Below are positions 9,284-17,401 of a stretch of DNA of 64,000 bases, piece after piece. Under the pieces are notes generated by a model. It did not search any database, was not told where the DNA came from, and saw only the letters and a list, made by a program, of their open reading frames with translations. The stretch comes from Antrihabitans stalagmiti (GTDB lineage Bacteria > Actinomycetota > Actinomycetes > Mycobacteriales > Mycobacteriaceae), in contig NZ_JAEMNV010000010.1 of NCBI RefSeq assembly GCF_016482825.1, forward strand, positions 62,001 through 126,000. The letters run 5' to 3'. The translations under genes and the position numbers were made by a program. Position 1 is the first letter of the stretch; every line of letters begins with the position of its first letter.

Positions 9284-10162
9284 GTGACCACTACCCAGCC
9301 GAGTCAAGAAGTCCACAGCACCAGGGCTGCCGCGACGGCGGGCGTCGCGGTCGTCCCACCGAAGCTTGCTCGGTCGTGGCTCCTCGTTCCGGCAACCGCG
9401 CCGGACGCGTTCACACCCGATCCCGCGGCCGAGATCGATGCGGTGATCATCGATCTGGAGGACGCCGTCGCGGCAAGCGGCAAGAAGGCGGCACGCGAAC
9501 GGGTCGTGGAATGGTTCGCGAACGGCGGCAACGCCTGGGTCCGTATCAACGACGCGACAACCGAGTACTGGGCCGACGATCTTGCTGCACTGTCGTCGGT
9601 TCCCGGCGTCTCCGGAATCATGCTCGCCAAGACCGAGAGCGGCTTCCAGGTCGACGCAACCGAAGACCGCCTGCCCGACGGCACCCCGATCGTCGCCCTC
9701 ATCGAATCTGCCATGGGGCTGGAAGCCGCGCCGGAGATCGCCAGATCCGACAGCACGTTCCGGCTCGCCTTCGGCAGCGGCGACTTCCGCCGCGACACCG
9801 GCATGAGCGACGACCCCATGGCCATGGCCTTCCCGAGGGCGCGGCTCGTGATCACCAGCCGCGCAGCCAAATTGCCAGGGCCGATCGACGGCCCGACCGT
9901 GTCCGCCAACGAGAGCATCCTGGAGCGCGATTCTGCGATCTCGTTCTCGATGGGTATGTCAGGCCGCCTCTGCCTACACGCGTCGCAGGCGATACCCGTC
10001 AACCGCGCCCTGAGTCCGAGCCCGGCCGACATCGTGTGGGCCCGCGAGGTCCTCGCCGAGCTGGGTGAAAACGGGGAAAACGTCAAGGACGGCAGCGACC
10101 GACCACGGCTCGCGAAAGCACTGAAGGTGACCGCCTTCGCTGCGGCGCTCGGCTTGTCCTAG
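9284..10162 (+). CDS. HpcH/HpaI aldolase / CitE-like lyase
   Basis: A 292-residue TIM-barrel protein of the citrate-lyase beta-subunit-like family, which cleaves or condenses CoA thioesters with small acids such as acetyl-CoA, glyoxylate or (S)-citramalyl-CoA. Visible are DAVIIDLEDAV, the metal ligand Glu in VALIESAMGLE and Asp in FGSGDFRRDTG. The rest of a citrate lyase complex is absent, so this is a stand-alone CitE, whose true substrate is uncertain. Start GTG at 9284 has GAGGAG about ten bases upstream. It converges on the methyltransferase gene, with a direct repeat at the junction. Confidence 0.85.
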   Translation: MTTTQPSQEVHSTRAAATAGVAVVPPKLARSWLLVPATAPDAFTPDPAAEIDAVIIDLEDAVAASGKKAARERVVEWFANGGNAWVRINDATTEYWADDLAALSSVPGVSGIMLAKTESGFQVDATEDRLPDGTPIVALIESAMGLEAAPEIARSDSTFRLAFGSGDFRRDTGMSDDPMAMAFPRARLVITSRAAKLPGPIDGPTVSANESILERDSAISFSMGMSGRLCLHASQAIPVNRALSPSPADIVWAREVLAELGENGENVKDGSDRPRLAKALKVTAFAAALGLS

Positions 10163-10193
10163 GCGGCGTTTGTCCAAGGCGGTGTTCGTCCTA
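10162..10193. repeat. 16-bp direct repeat between converging stop codons
   Basis: GGCGGCGTTTGTCCAA is followed directly by GGCGGTGTTCGTCCTA (13 of 16 bases identical), preceded by a partial third unit GGCTTGTCCTA at 10151. The stop codons of the CitE-like gene and of the methyltransferase lie at its two ends. No hairpin terminator is apparent here. Confidence 0.55.
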
Positions 10194-10907
10194 GCCGAGC
10201 AGCAACCCGCTCGATTTCGTTCTGGTGTGAATGCGATAGCGCACGTCGAGTGCAAGTCCGGGTGTGCTCGCGTAGGCGAATGCTGCTGTTGCAGCGGTGA
10301 ACTCGATGTCGAGCACAGCGCGCAGCGACTCACGATCGGGAAACTCCCATCTCGTGTCGACCCGCGCAGTGTCGAAACCTGCTCGGCCGAAAAAGGTTTC
10401 GACGGCGTCGGGGTCGTAGTCGGGCAGGTCCCTGCGCATCCACCTGCCGTACGGATGGGCGGTTGCGTCGAGGTCGACAATCATCAGCACCCCGCCCGGA
10501 CGCAGCACCCGGAACGCCTCGGCTATCCCGGGAGCCGACTTGGGCCCGAAGAAGTAAGCGGTGCGGGCGTGGGCGATGTCGACACAGGCGTCGGACAGCG
10601 GCAACGCTTCCGCACTCCCCCGGCGGACCTGCACATCGGCAAGGTGCCGTACGCGTTGCGCTGCAGCTGCCACCAACTGCCTGTGTGGTTCGACTCCGAT
10701 CACCGACGCGGCATCGGCCGCGAACACTGGCAGGTGAAAACCCGAACCGCAACCGATGTCCAGCACGTCGCGACCCGTCCAGTCCGCGTGGTGTCGTAGC
10801 GAGGCGAAGACCGCACCGTCGACGTCCTGGCAGTTGTTTTCCAGTTCGTAGACCTGCGGCCAATGCCAGATGTTCGGGCTGGGTATGACGGAACGCGTCG
10901 GCTTCAC
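10191..10907 (-). CDS. Class I SAM-dependent methyltransferase
   Basis: A 238-residue methyltransferase with motif I VLDIGCGSGFHLPVF (SAM-binding Gly-rich loop), the acidic end of strand 2 in VIGVEPHRQ, and RPGGVLMIVDLD at the position of motif III. It belongs to the UbiE/Methyltransf_11 group; the acceptor is unknown. GTG start at 10907 with GAGGGC just upstream, seven bases after the cdsA stop, so it is the tail of the pyrH-frr-cdsA transcription unit or closely coupled to it. Confidence 0.88.
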   Translation of the reverse strand: MKPTRSVIPSPNIWHWPQVYELENNCQDVDGAVFASLRHHADWTGRDVLDIGCGSGFHLPVFAADAASVIGVEPHRQLVAAAAQRVRHLADVQVRRGSAEALPLSDACVDIAHARTAYFFGPKSAPGIAEAFRVLRPGGVLMIVDLDATAHPYGRWMRRDLPDYDPDAVETFFGRAGFDTARVDTRWEFPDRESLRAVLDIEFTAATAAFAYASTPGLALDVRYRIHTRTKSSGLLLG

Positions 10908-10914
10908 GGAGCCC

Positions 10915-11922
10915 TCAGACGAAGGCGGTCAGCACTGCCCACGAAACGAACGCCGACGGAAGCATCGAATCGAGTCGGTCCATGATGCCGCCGTGGCCGG
11001 GCAACATCGTGCCCATGTCCTTGATGCCGAGTTCGCGCTTGACCTGCGACTCGATCAGATCGCCGAGGGTCGCGACCACAACAAGGGAGACACCGAGCAG
11101 GACGCCGATCAACGAGTTCGCATCCAGGATCAAGGTGACGGTCAGCAGACCACCGATGACGGAGAACACGAGTGATCCGACGAAGCCCTCCCACGACTTC
11201 TTGGGGCTGATGGCGGGAACCATCGGATGTTTGCCGAACAACACACCTGCCGCGTAGCCACCGACGTCGGAGCAGACGACGCCGATCATGAAGCACAACA
11301 CCTTGCCCGCGCCGTCTTCCTGCAACACGAGCAGGATCGCGAATGCGGCGAGCAACGGCAGCCAGGCCGCCACGAACACCGTGATGGACGTATCGCGGAG
11401 GAAGTTCTGGGGCGCGACCCGAAGTCCGTGATCGAACAACCGCCAGACCATGCACACAAGCACCGTGCCTGCGAACGCGGCAAGCACACCGACCGCACCG
11501 TGCGGCCAAGCGAACCACATGATGGCTTGCCCACCGAGAATCAGCGGAATTCGTGGGACGAGCACATCGGCTTCGCGCAGTCGACGCGCGACCTCCCACG
11601 TCGCGATGGCCAACGCAACGGCGATAACGCCGACGAGCACCTTCGGCACGAACACGAGGATCAGAACGAGGGAGATACCGAGGCTGCCACCGACAGCCAC
11701 AGCCGCGGGCAGGTTGCGCCCGGCCTTGGACTTCGCTGCATCCTGCGCTGCGGCGGTTTTGCCTGGGTCCACGCCAGGCTCAGGGCCCGCGATGGGGGCG
11801 GATTGTGTTGCGGTGTTCGTGGGGGTGTCGTGCGTCGCCGCATCGACCGAACTCGGCTCGGCGAATGTCACTTCGCCGGGAGCGCCGCTGCTCGCCTTGC
11901 CGTCGTCAGTCGTCACCGTCAT
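10915..11922 (-). CDS. cdsA: Phosphatidate cytidylyltransferase
   Basis: Integral membrane enzyme that makes CDP-diacylglycerol from CTP and phosphatidate, the branch point to phosphatidylinositol, phosphatidylglycerol and cardiolipin. A hydrophilic, Ala/Pro-rich N-terminus (~res. 1-75) precedes about eight membrane helices. The CTP-transferase signature is seen near the C-terminus: KRELGIKDMG, then PGHGGIMDRLDS. It follows frr by 44 bases on the same strand, the order pyrH-frr-cdsA being standard in bacteria. Confidence 0.95.
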   Translation of the reverse strand: MTVTTDDGKASSGAPGEVTFAEPSSVDAATHDTPTNTATQSAPIAGPEPGVDPGKTAAAQDAAKSKAGRNLPAAVAVGGSLGISLVLILVFVPKVLVGVIAVALAIATWEVARRLREADVLVPRIPLILGGQAIMWFAWPHGAVGVLAAFAGTVLVCMVWRLFDHGLRVAPQNFLRDTSITVFVAAWLPLLAAFAILLVLQEDGAGKVLCFMIGVVCSDVGGYAAGVLFGKHPMVPAISPKKSWEGFVGSLVFSVIGGLLTVTLILDANSLIGVLLGVSLVVVATLGDLIESQVKRELGIKDMGTMLPGHGGIMDRLDSMLPSAFVSWAVLTAFV

Positions 11923-11966
11923 ATACCCCGTCGCTTTACCCGTCGTTTCGATCGCAACCCTGCGCC

Positions 11967-12524
11967 TTACACTTCGAGCAGCTCGGTTTCCTTGTGCTTG
12001 ACCAGGTCGTCGACCATTGCGACGTAACGCGCGGTTGTCTTGTCGAGTTCTTTCTCCGCACGACTCACGTCGTCTTCGCCGGCTTCGCCGTCTTTCTGGA
12101 TGCGCGAGAGCTCGTCCATTGCTTTCCGGCGGACGTTGCGTAGCGAAATCTTACTGTCTTCGCCTTTCGACTTTGCCTGTTTGACGAGGTCGCGTCGACG
12201 TTCTTCCGTCAGCTGCGGGACCGAGATGCGGATGATGTCGCCGTTGTTGGTCGGATTCACACCCAGATCGGAGTTTCGGATCGCGGTTTCGATCGGCCCG
12301 AGCTGCGACTGCTCGTAGGGCTTGATGACGACCATTCTCGGCTCGGGCACGTTGATGCTGGAGAGCTGGGTGATGGGCGTCATGCTGCCGTAGTAGTCGA
12401 TGACGATGCGCGTGAACATTCCGGCGTTCGCTCGACCGGTTCTGATGGAGCCGAGCTCGTCCTTCACCACGGAGACGGCCTTCTCCATCTTTTCCTCGGC
12501 GTCGAAGAGCGCTTCGTCTATCAC
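11967..12524 (-). CDS. frr: Ribosome recycling factor
   Basis: Cytosolic 185-residue factor that, with EF-G, splits post-termination ribosomes. Residues span the full three-helix-bundle plus beta-sandwich family length, with the typical [19 protein letters not shown] and [15 protein letters not shown] segments. The start is GTG ([13 protein letters not shown]) with a strong GGAGGAA six bases upstream, which decides it. It lies 58 bases after pyrH. Confidence 0.97.
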   Translation of the reverse strand: MIDEALFDAEEKMEKAVSVVKDELGSIRTGRANAGMFTRIVIDYYGSMTPITQLSSINVPEPRMVVIKPYEQSQLGPIETAIRNSDLGVNPTNNGDIIRISVPQLTEERRRDLVKQAKSKGEDSKISLRNVRRKAMDELSRIQKDGEAGEDDVSRAEKELDKTTARYVAMVDDLVKHKETELLEV

Positions 12525-12582
12525 GGCAGTTCCTCCAATATCGTGCGCCGAGGGTCCTGTTCGGAACCGCTACGGTCGCGGA

Positions 12583-13329
12583 TCAAGATCTGACCAGTGT
12601 TCCGATCTTCTCACCGGACACCGCTCGTGCGATATTCCCGTCGGTGAGCAGATTGAACACAAGCATCGGCATCTGGTTGTCCATACACAGGCTGAACGCG
12701 GTCGCATCGGCAACCTTCAAGCCCTTTTCGATGACCTCACGGTGTGTGATCTCGGTATAAAGCGTCGCGTCGGGGTCGACTCGTGGGTCGGCCGAATACA
12801 CGCCGTCGACACCTTTGGCCATCAGTACGACCTCGGCACCGATCTCGAGAGCACGCTGCGCCGCCGTCGTATCCGTCGAGAAGTACGGCATACCCATGCC
12901 GGCCCCGAAGATGACGACGCGCCCCTTCTCGAGGTGCCTGCGAGCGCGCAACGGCAGGTACGGTTCGGCGACCTGACCCATCGTGATCGCGGTCTGAACT
13001 CGGGTCTGCACGCCCTGCTTCTCCAGGAAGTCCTGCAGTGCCAGGCAGTTCATCACGGTTCCGAGCATGCCCATGTAATCGGAGCGCGCGCGGACCATGC
13101 CGCGCTCTTCGAGTTCGGCGCCCCGAAAGAAGTTTCCGCCACCGATCACGACCGCGACCTGAACGCCGGAGCGAACGACCGCCGCGATCTGCTCGGCAAC
13201 CTTTTGGACAACGTCGGGATCGAGCCCGACCTGGCCACCGCCGAACATCTCGCCGCCGAGCTTGAGGACAACGCGACGGAAGCCTGCTCTGTCGTCGTTC
13301 GGCGCTGTCCCGTCAGCCGTTAGGGTCAT
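12583..13329 (-). CDS. pyrH: UMP kinase
   Basis: A 248-residue amino-acid-kinase-fold enzyme that phosphorylates UMP to UDP, usually hexameric and regulated by GTP and UTP. Visible are the phosphate-binding [12 protein letters not shown], the [10 protein letters not shown] loop and the nucleotide region [12 protein letters not shown]. The ATG start has GAGGAGACG directly upstream. It is the first gene of pyrH-frr-cdsA and is separated from the tsf terminator by about 180 bases that should contain its promoter. Confidence 0.97.
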   Translation of the reverse strand: MTLTADGTAPNDDRAGFRRVVLKLGGEMFGGGQVGLDPDVVQKVAEQIAAVVRSGVQVAVVIGGGNFFRGAELEERGMVRARSDYMGMLGTVMNCLALQDFLEKQGVQTRVQTAITMGQVAEPYLPLRARRHLEKGRVVIFGAGMGMPYFSTDTTAAQRALEIGAEVVLMAKGVDGVYSADPRVDPDATLYTEITHREVIEKGLKVADATAFSLCMDNQMPMLVFNLLTDGNIARAVSGEKIGTLVRS

Positions 13330-13506
13330 CGTCTCCTCGATCTCCGTGGGCGCACAGTCGCTGCATCGTCACAGTGCCGTGCCGAACAACTGCCGTGTCG
13401 ATAAAAGTGCCGTTTCACAAAAGGGCCGACCCGAGGGCAAATCCCGTGGACGGCACCCAACATCTTGCCTCACGCGGCCGACAAACCGGCAGCAGGGCTG
13501 GAAAAG

Positions 13507-13547
13507 CACGAACCCCGCGCCACAGAAATCGTGGCGCGGGGTTCGTG
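13507..13547 (-). terminator. Strong hairpin terminator after tsf
   Basis: A perfect 17-bp inverted repeat (CACGAACCCCGCGCCAC and its complement) with a 7-base loop lies 27 bases past the tsf stop on the minus strand. The descending arm is followed by GCTTTTCC, a short T-rich tail. It should end the rpsB-tsf transcript before pyrH. Confidence 0.88.
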
Positions 13548-13574
13548 AACTCGATCGTGGGTCGTCGAGCCGGA

Positions 13575-14399
13575 TCAGCTCTGGCCGACCTCGAAACGAG
13601 CGAAACGAGTGATCGTCACGCCTGCTTCTTCGAGCAGTGCCTTGACGCTCTTCTTCGAGTCCTGGACCGAGGACTGATCGAGCAACACGACGTCCTTGTA
13701 GTAGCCGTTGACGCGACCTTCGACGATCTTGGGAAGCGCCTGCTCGGGCTTGCCTTCTTCGCGGGCGGTCTGCTCGGCGATACGACGCTCGTTCTCGACG
13801 ACGTCCGCGGGGACCTCGTCACGGGTGACGTATTTCGCCTTGAGCGCTGCGATCTGCATCGCGGCACCACGAGCGGCCTCCGCCGCTGCTTCGCCTTCGC
13901 CGGTGTACTCGACGAGCACGCCGACTGCGGGCGGCAGATCGGCACTGCGCTTGTGCAGGTAGGTGGCAACGGGTCCGTCGAAGGAGACGACGCGACGAAG
14001 CTCGAGCTTCTCGCCGATCTTCGCCGACAGTTCCTGCACGGCGGTGTCGACGGTCTTGCCACCGAGATCGAGTGCCTTGAGGGCGTCGAGGTCGGCAGGC
14101 TTGCCTTCGGCTGCCGTCGCGACGACGGCGTCGGCGAATTCCTGGAACTCGGCGTTCTTCGCTACGAAGTCGGTCTCACTGTTGATCTCGAGAAGCACGC
14201 CACCCTTTGCGGTGACGAGGCCTTCGGCGGTCGTACGCTCGGCGCGCTTGCCGACGTCCTTCGCACCCTTGATGCGCAGTTCCTCGACGGCCTTGTCGAA
14301 GTCGCCGTCGTTGTCGGCGAGTGCGTTCTTGCAGGCCAGCATTCCTGCGCCGGTGAGCTCGCGGAGCCGCTTGACGTCAGCGGCGGTGTAATTCGCCAT
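13575..14399 (-). CDS. tsf: Translation elongation factor Ts
   Basis: A 274-residue guanine-nucleotide exchange factor for EF-Tu. The N-terminal UBA-like domain is clear ([19 protein letters not shown]), followed by the hallmark [10 protein letters not shown] and the two dimerisation subdomains. ATG start with GGAGGCTCGCC upstream (minus strand of 14400-14412). It follows rpsB by 182 bases containing a strong hairpin, and a second hairpin terminator follows it. Confidence 0.97.
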   Translation of the reverse strand: MANYTAADVKRLRELTGAGMLACKNALADNDGDFDKAVEELRIKGAKDVGKRAERTTAEGLVTAKGGVLLEINSETDFVAKNAEFQEFADAVVATAAEGKPADLDALKALDLGGKTVDTAVQELSAKIGEKLELRRVVSFDGPVATYLHKRSADLPPAVGVLVEYTGEGEAAAEAARGAAMQIAALKAKYVTRDEVPADVVENERRIAEQTAREEGKPEQALPKIVEGRVNGYYKDVVLLDQSSVQDSKKSVKALLEEAGVTITRFARFEVGQS

Positions 14400-14492
14400 C
14401 TGTGGCGAGCCTCCTTGTACTTGTTCTTCAGTACTAGCTTCTAGGTAACTTGCTTCTAGGTACTTGATTTACGAGAAGTCCTGGACCCACCT

Positions 14493-14525
14493 TTGCCGAC
14501 CATTCCCGCGTGGAATGGTCGGCAA
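14493..14525 (-). terminator. Hairpin between rpsB and tsf (attenuator or partial terminator)
   Basis: A perfect 14-bp stem (TTGCCGACCATTCC and its complement) encloses the loop CGCGT. It lies 57 bases past the rpsB stop and ~95 bases before the tsf start. There is no T-run after it on the minus strand, so it may be a weak terminator, an attenuator that lowers tsf relative to rpsB, or a processing site. Confidence 0.7.
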
Positions 14526-14581
14526 GGTGAACGTTGCGGACTGCTCGTCAGATCGGACCAGGCCGAGCAGGCCGGTGTCGA

Positions 14582-15469
14582 TCAGGCTTCTGCGGCTGCT
14601 TCTGCAGGCGCTTCGGCTGCGGGTGCATCGGCTGCCGGTGCATCGGCCGCGGCCGCAACCGCTTCCGCTGCAGGCGCTTCTGCTACCGCGGGGGTTGCGC
14701 CGGCCAACTGCTCCAGCTCCCACTCGGCGAGGGGCTCGCCCGCTCCGACCTCAGGCTTGGCGTCGTCCGCGGTGTTGAGTCCGGCACGAGCCTGCACGCC
14801 CTCGGCGACCGCAGATGCGACAACCTTGGTGAGCAGAGCGGCCGAGCGGATCGCGTCGTCGTTGCCCGGGATCGGGTAGTCGACGAGGTCGGGATCGCAG
14901 TTGGTGTCGAGGATCGCGATGACCGGGATGTTCAACTTGCGAGCTTCGCCGACGGCGATGTGCTCCTTGTTGGTGTCGACGACCCAGATCGCCGACGGCA
15001 CCTTGGCCATGTCACGGATACCGCCGAGGGTGCGGTCGAGCTTGGTCATCTCACGCGTGAGCATGAGGATTTCCTTCTTGGTGCGTCCCTCGAAGCCACC
15101 GGTCTGCTCCATCGCCTCGAGTTCCTTGAGGCGCTGTAGGCGCTTGTGCACGGTGGAGAAGTTGGTGAGCATGCCGCCGAGCCAGCGCTGGTTCACGTAG
15201 GGCATCCCGACACGGGTCGCCTCGGCCGCGATGGACTCCTGGGCCTGCTTCTTGGTACCGACGAAGAGGACGGTGCCGCCGTGGGCAACGGTCTCCTTGA
15301 CGAATTCGTACGCCTTGTCGATGTACGTCAGCGTCTGCTGCAAGTCGATGATGTAGATGCCGTTGCGATCGGTGAAGATGAATCGCTTCATCTTCGGATT
15401 CCAACGACGGGTCTGATGCCCGAAGTGAGCGCCGCTGTCAAGCAGCTGCTTCATGGTTACGACAGCCAT
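14582..15469 (-). CDS. rpsB: 30S ribosomal protein S2
   Basis: Small-subunit ribosomal protein of 295 residues. The start [22 protein letters not shown] is fixed by AGGAAAGAGA upstream and by the conserved N-terminus; an in-frame ATG at 15532 would only add leader sequence. The core ends near residue 260 and is followed by a ~35-residue tail almost entirely Ala, Glu, Pro and Asp, a low-complexity extension common in high-GC actinobacteria. It opens the rpsB-tsf unit; the 200 bases upstream carry a TATGCT -10-like box at 15652-15657 (minus strand). Confidence 0.97.
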   Translation of the reverse strand: MAVVTMKQLLDSGAHFGHQTRRWNPKMKRFIFTDRNGIYIIDLQQTLTYIDKAYEFVKETVAHGGTVLFVGTKKQAQESIAAEATRVGMPYVNQRWLGGMLTNFSTVHKRLQRLKELEAMEQTGGFEGRTKKEILMLTREMTKLDRTLGGIRDMAKVPSAIWVVDTNKEHIAVGEARKLNIPVIAILDTNCDPDLVDYPIPGNDDAIRSAALLTKVVASAVAEGVQARAGLNTADDAKPEVGAGEPLAEWELEQLAGATPAVAEAPAAEAVAAAADAPAADAPAAEAPAEAAAEA

Positions 15470-15682
15470 GGCTGTGTATCTCTTTCCTGTTGCCGGTTGT
15501 CGCAGGATGTCGGTGGACTCCTGCCCTGGCACCCGCTACCCGACGGACATGCAAGAAATCGAGCGAAAGCTCGGAATCGAACAGGACCAGCCGTCGGCGC
15601 ATTTGTTGCGGGCGCGCGAAGTCGGTCTGCACGTGCACAGACCGCGGTAACAGCATACGGGCTAGCCAGCACACCTCCTAAT

Positions 15683-15752
15683 GCAGCTCCGCTGCTCGTG
15701 CGCACTTTCGGAGGGCAGGACCACCGAAGAGACTCACGACGCGCGGAGCTCC
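15683..15752. repeat. Dispersed triple-hairpin palindromic element, copy 1 (degenerate)
   Basis: The central arms CTCGTGCGCACTTTCGGAGG (15695-15714) and 15721-15740 pair imperfectly (about 13 of 20) around the 6-base loop GCAGGA. The left mini-hairpin GCAGC-TCC-GCTGC (15683-15695) is perfect; the right side is reduced to GGAGCTCC (15745-15752). The right arm contains the stop codon of the siderophore-interacting protein, so the last residues of that protein (RELRAS) are encoded by the element. Related copies lie at 22914, 48791 and 54834. Confidence 0.75.
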
Positions 15753-16477
15753 CTCTGCTCCGATTTCCAGACTCGGAAACCCTCCTCGGTGTGGCCGCGT
15801 CGCCAGTACCCGGAAATCGACGCCCATTCCGCCGCGACGCCGCGCTCGTTTCGCACGTATTTACGCAGTTCAGACATTACGACCCGGGCTTCGCCGTGGA
15901 TGAAAACCTGGGCAACCCCCGGCAGCCACTCGGCACTACGGACCGTGTCACCGAGCAGCGATTCTGGTGCGTCCTCGCGATGCACCCACGTCAGCTCGAT
16001 GTCCGCGGCGGTCTCGAATGCGATCTCGTCGAGCACCGAACCCACCTCGACGAACACCTTTGCTTTCGTACCGGCCGGCAGCGCTGCCAGCGCGACCGCG
16101 ATCGCCGGGATCGCCGACTCGTCGCCTGCCAACAGATGCCAGTCGGCGTCGGTGCGCGGCGCATACGCGCCACCGGGGCCGAACATCGAGATCGTCTCCC
16201 CCGGCTGCACCCGCTCTGCCCACGGCCCAGCAATACCGTCGTCACCGTGAACGACGAAGTCGATCGCGATCTCACGAGCGGTCGGGTCCACCGATCGCAC
16301 CGTATAGGTCCGCGTGATCTCGGCACCGTCTGCTTGGAACAGCAACTTCACGTAGGAGTCGGTGAACTCACTCGGGGCGAAGTCGTCGAATCCCGCTCCG
16401 CCGAGCACCACCCGAACGAGGTGCGGACTGATGCGCTCGGACCGGAGCACCGTCAGTGTCGTCTTTCGTCGTGCCAT
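15734..16477 (-). CDS. Siderophore-interacting FAD-dependent reductase (SIP/ViuB family)
   Basis: A 247-residue cytosolic flavoprotein of the family that reduces ferric siderophores to release iron. The N-terminal FAD-binding barrel contains VKLLFQADGAEITRTYTVR (RTYTVR is the FAD-binding motif), followed by IDFVVHGDDGIAGPWAERV, and the C-terminal SIP domain runs through LLAGDESAIPAIAVALAALP. GGAGGG precedes the ATG. An IdeR-type iron box lies 14-32 bases upstream of the start. No siderophore biosynthesis or uptake genes adjoin it. Its 3' end runs into a dispersed palindromic element, which supplies the stop codon. Confidence 0.92.
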   Translation of the reverse strand: MARRKTTLTVLRSERISPHLVRVVLGGAGFDDFAPSEFTDSYVKLLFQADGAEITRTYTVRSVDPTAREIAIDFVVHGDDGIAGPWAERVQPGETISMFGPGGAYAPRTDADWHLLAGDESAIPAIAVALAALPAGTKAKVFVEVGSVLDEIAFETAADIELTWVHREDAPESLLGDTVRSAEWLPGVAQVFIHGEARVVMSELRKYVRNERGVAAEWASISGYWRRGHTEEGFRVWKSEQRELRAS

Positions 16478-16490
16478 CGATACCCTCCAA

Positions 16491-16509
16491 AAAAATTAGG
16501 CTTACCTAA
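16491..16509 (-). promoter_or_regulatory. Candidate IdeR/DtxR iron box
   Basis: AAAAATTAGGCTTACCTAA matches 14 of 19 positions of the consensus TTAGGTTAGGCTAACCTAA, and contains the perfect inverted repeat TTAGG-CTTA-CCTAA. It lies just upstream of the ribosome binding site of the siderophore-interacting protein, where binding of iron-loaded IdeR would repress transcription. Inference from motif and target gene. Confidence 0.75.
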
Positions 16510-16555
16510 CAAAGGTACACATAGGTTGCCCACGAGGTTGCCGAAGACGCTGCCG

Positions 16556-16567
16556 GCGCAATTGCGC
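16556..16567. promoter_or_regulatory. 12-bp palindrome upstream of the GntR gene
   Basis: GCGCAATTGCGC is a perfect palindrome about 40 bases before the GntR-type regulator, in the region divergent to the siderophore-interacting protein. It could be an operator for that regulator, but short palindromes arise by chance in GC-rich DNA and it does not match a known FadR-type operator. Confidence 0.35.
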
Positions 16568-16608
16568 GAATCAACATCGACGCAACATCAGGTCGCTACC
16601 CTGTGGCG

Positions 16609-17334
16609 ATGCCGCCGCGACGACGATCGGTGCTGCTGTCGAAACTGGTGATCGAGAACCAAGGCAGCCCGCAACGCGAGATCCTCGACGAGTTGCGCCG
16701 TGTGATCCTCGACGGTGCCGTACCTCCCGGCACAGCCATTCCGCTCGGCGAGGTTGCCGAACTGTTCGGTGTCAGTCACATCCCGGTCCGAGAATCGTTG
16801 AAGACGTTGATCGGCGAAGGCTTGGTCGATCATCGCGCCAACTTGGGATATACAGTCGCACAACTTACTTCGGCCGAACTGCGCGAAATCTACATCGTGC
16901 GTGAGACTTTGGAGACGGCCGCCCTTTCCGCAGCGGCGGAGCAGGCGACCGCCGAGGACCGCGCCGAGATCGCGGGTATCCACGCCCGGATGGAAGACGC
17001 GATCCGTGACGACGATCCCGTTGCCTATCACCGACTCAGTCGCGAATTCCACCTTGCGCTGACGAGGCCGTCGCGTATGTACCGGCTGCTGCACATGCTC
17101 GAATCGGCGTGGAACATGACCGAACCCGTGCAGCCGATGGTTCACGTCGCACGTGGAGATCGCGCAACGTTGCATTCCGATCATCAGGCGATGCTCGACG
17201 CTTTTCTCGCAAACGACGTCGCGCGCCTGCTCGCGGCGAGCGAGCACCACCACAAACGGCTCAACACGGTCATCGCAACATTGCCGACTGACACCGGTCT
17301 ACTGGCTGCGGAAGATATATCTCTGCGGAAATAG
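16609..17334 (+). CDS. GntR/FadR-family transcriptional regulator
   Basis: A 241-residue DNA-binding regulator. The N-terminal winged helix is visible as GEVAELFGVSHIPVRESLKTLIGEGLV, and the C-terminal all-helical FCD ligand domain includes the metal/ligand His residues in YHRLSREFHLALT and LHSDHQAMLDAF. GTG at 16603 would add two residues. It stands 67 bases before the NCS1 permease in the same direction, at the head of a set of allantoin-degradation genes, so it is the likely local regulator responding to a ureide or purine intermediate. Confidence 0.88.
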   Translation: MPPRRRSVLLSKLVIENQGSPQREILDELRRVILDGAVPPGTAIPLGEVAELFGVSHIPVRESLKTLIGEGLVDHRANLGYTVAQLTSAELREIYIVRETLETAALSAAAEQATAEDRAEIAGIHARMEDAIRDDDPVAYHRLSREFHLALTRPSRMYRLLHMLESAWNMTEPVQPMVHVARGDRATLHSDHQAMLDAFLANDVARLLAASEHHHKRLNTVIATLPTDTGLLAAEDISLRK

Positions 17335-17401
17335 GCACGCAACTTCCGCTGGATAACTTGAGTTTCGCCAGCTCGCACGACACTCCAGATCGGGAGTAGC
17401 C

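Noticed and set aside
9284-10162. Citrate lyase beta subunit of a full citrate fermentation operon
   Set aside because: No citF, citD, citC or citX genes are adjacent, so it is described only as a CitE-like lyase.
15624-15643. Inverted repeat GGTCTG-CACGTGCA-CAGACC upstream of rpsB as a ribosomal-protein leader
   Set aside because: Only a 6-bp stem with a palindromic loop; I cannot match it to a known S2 leader and it may be chance or part of the promoter.
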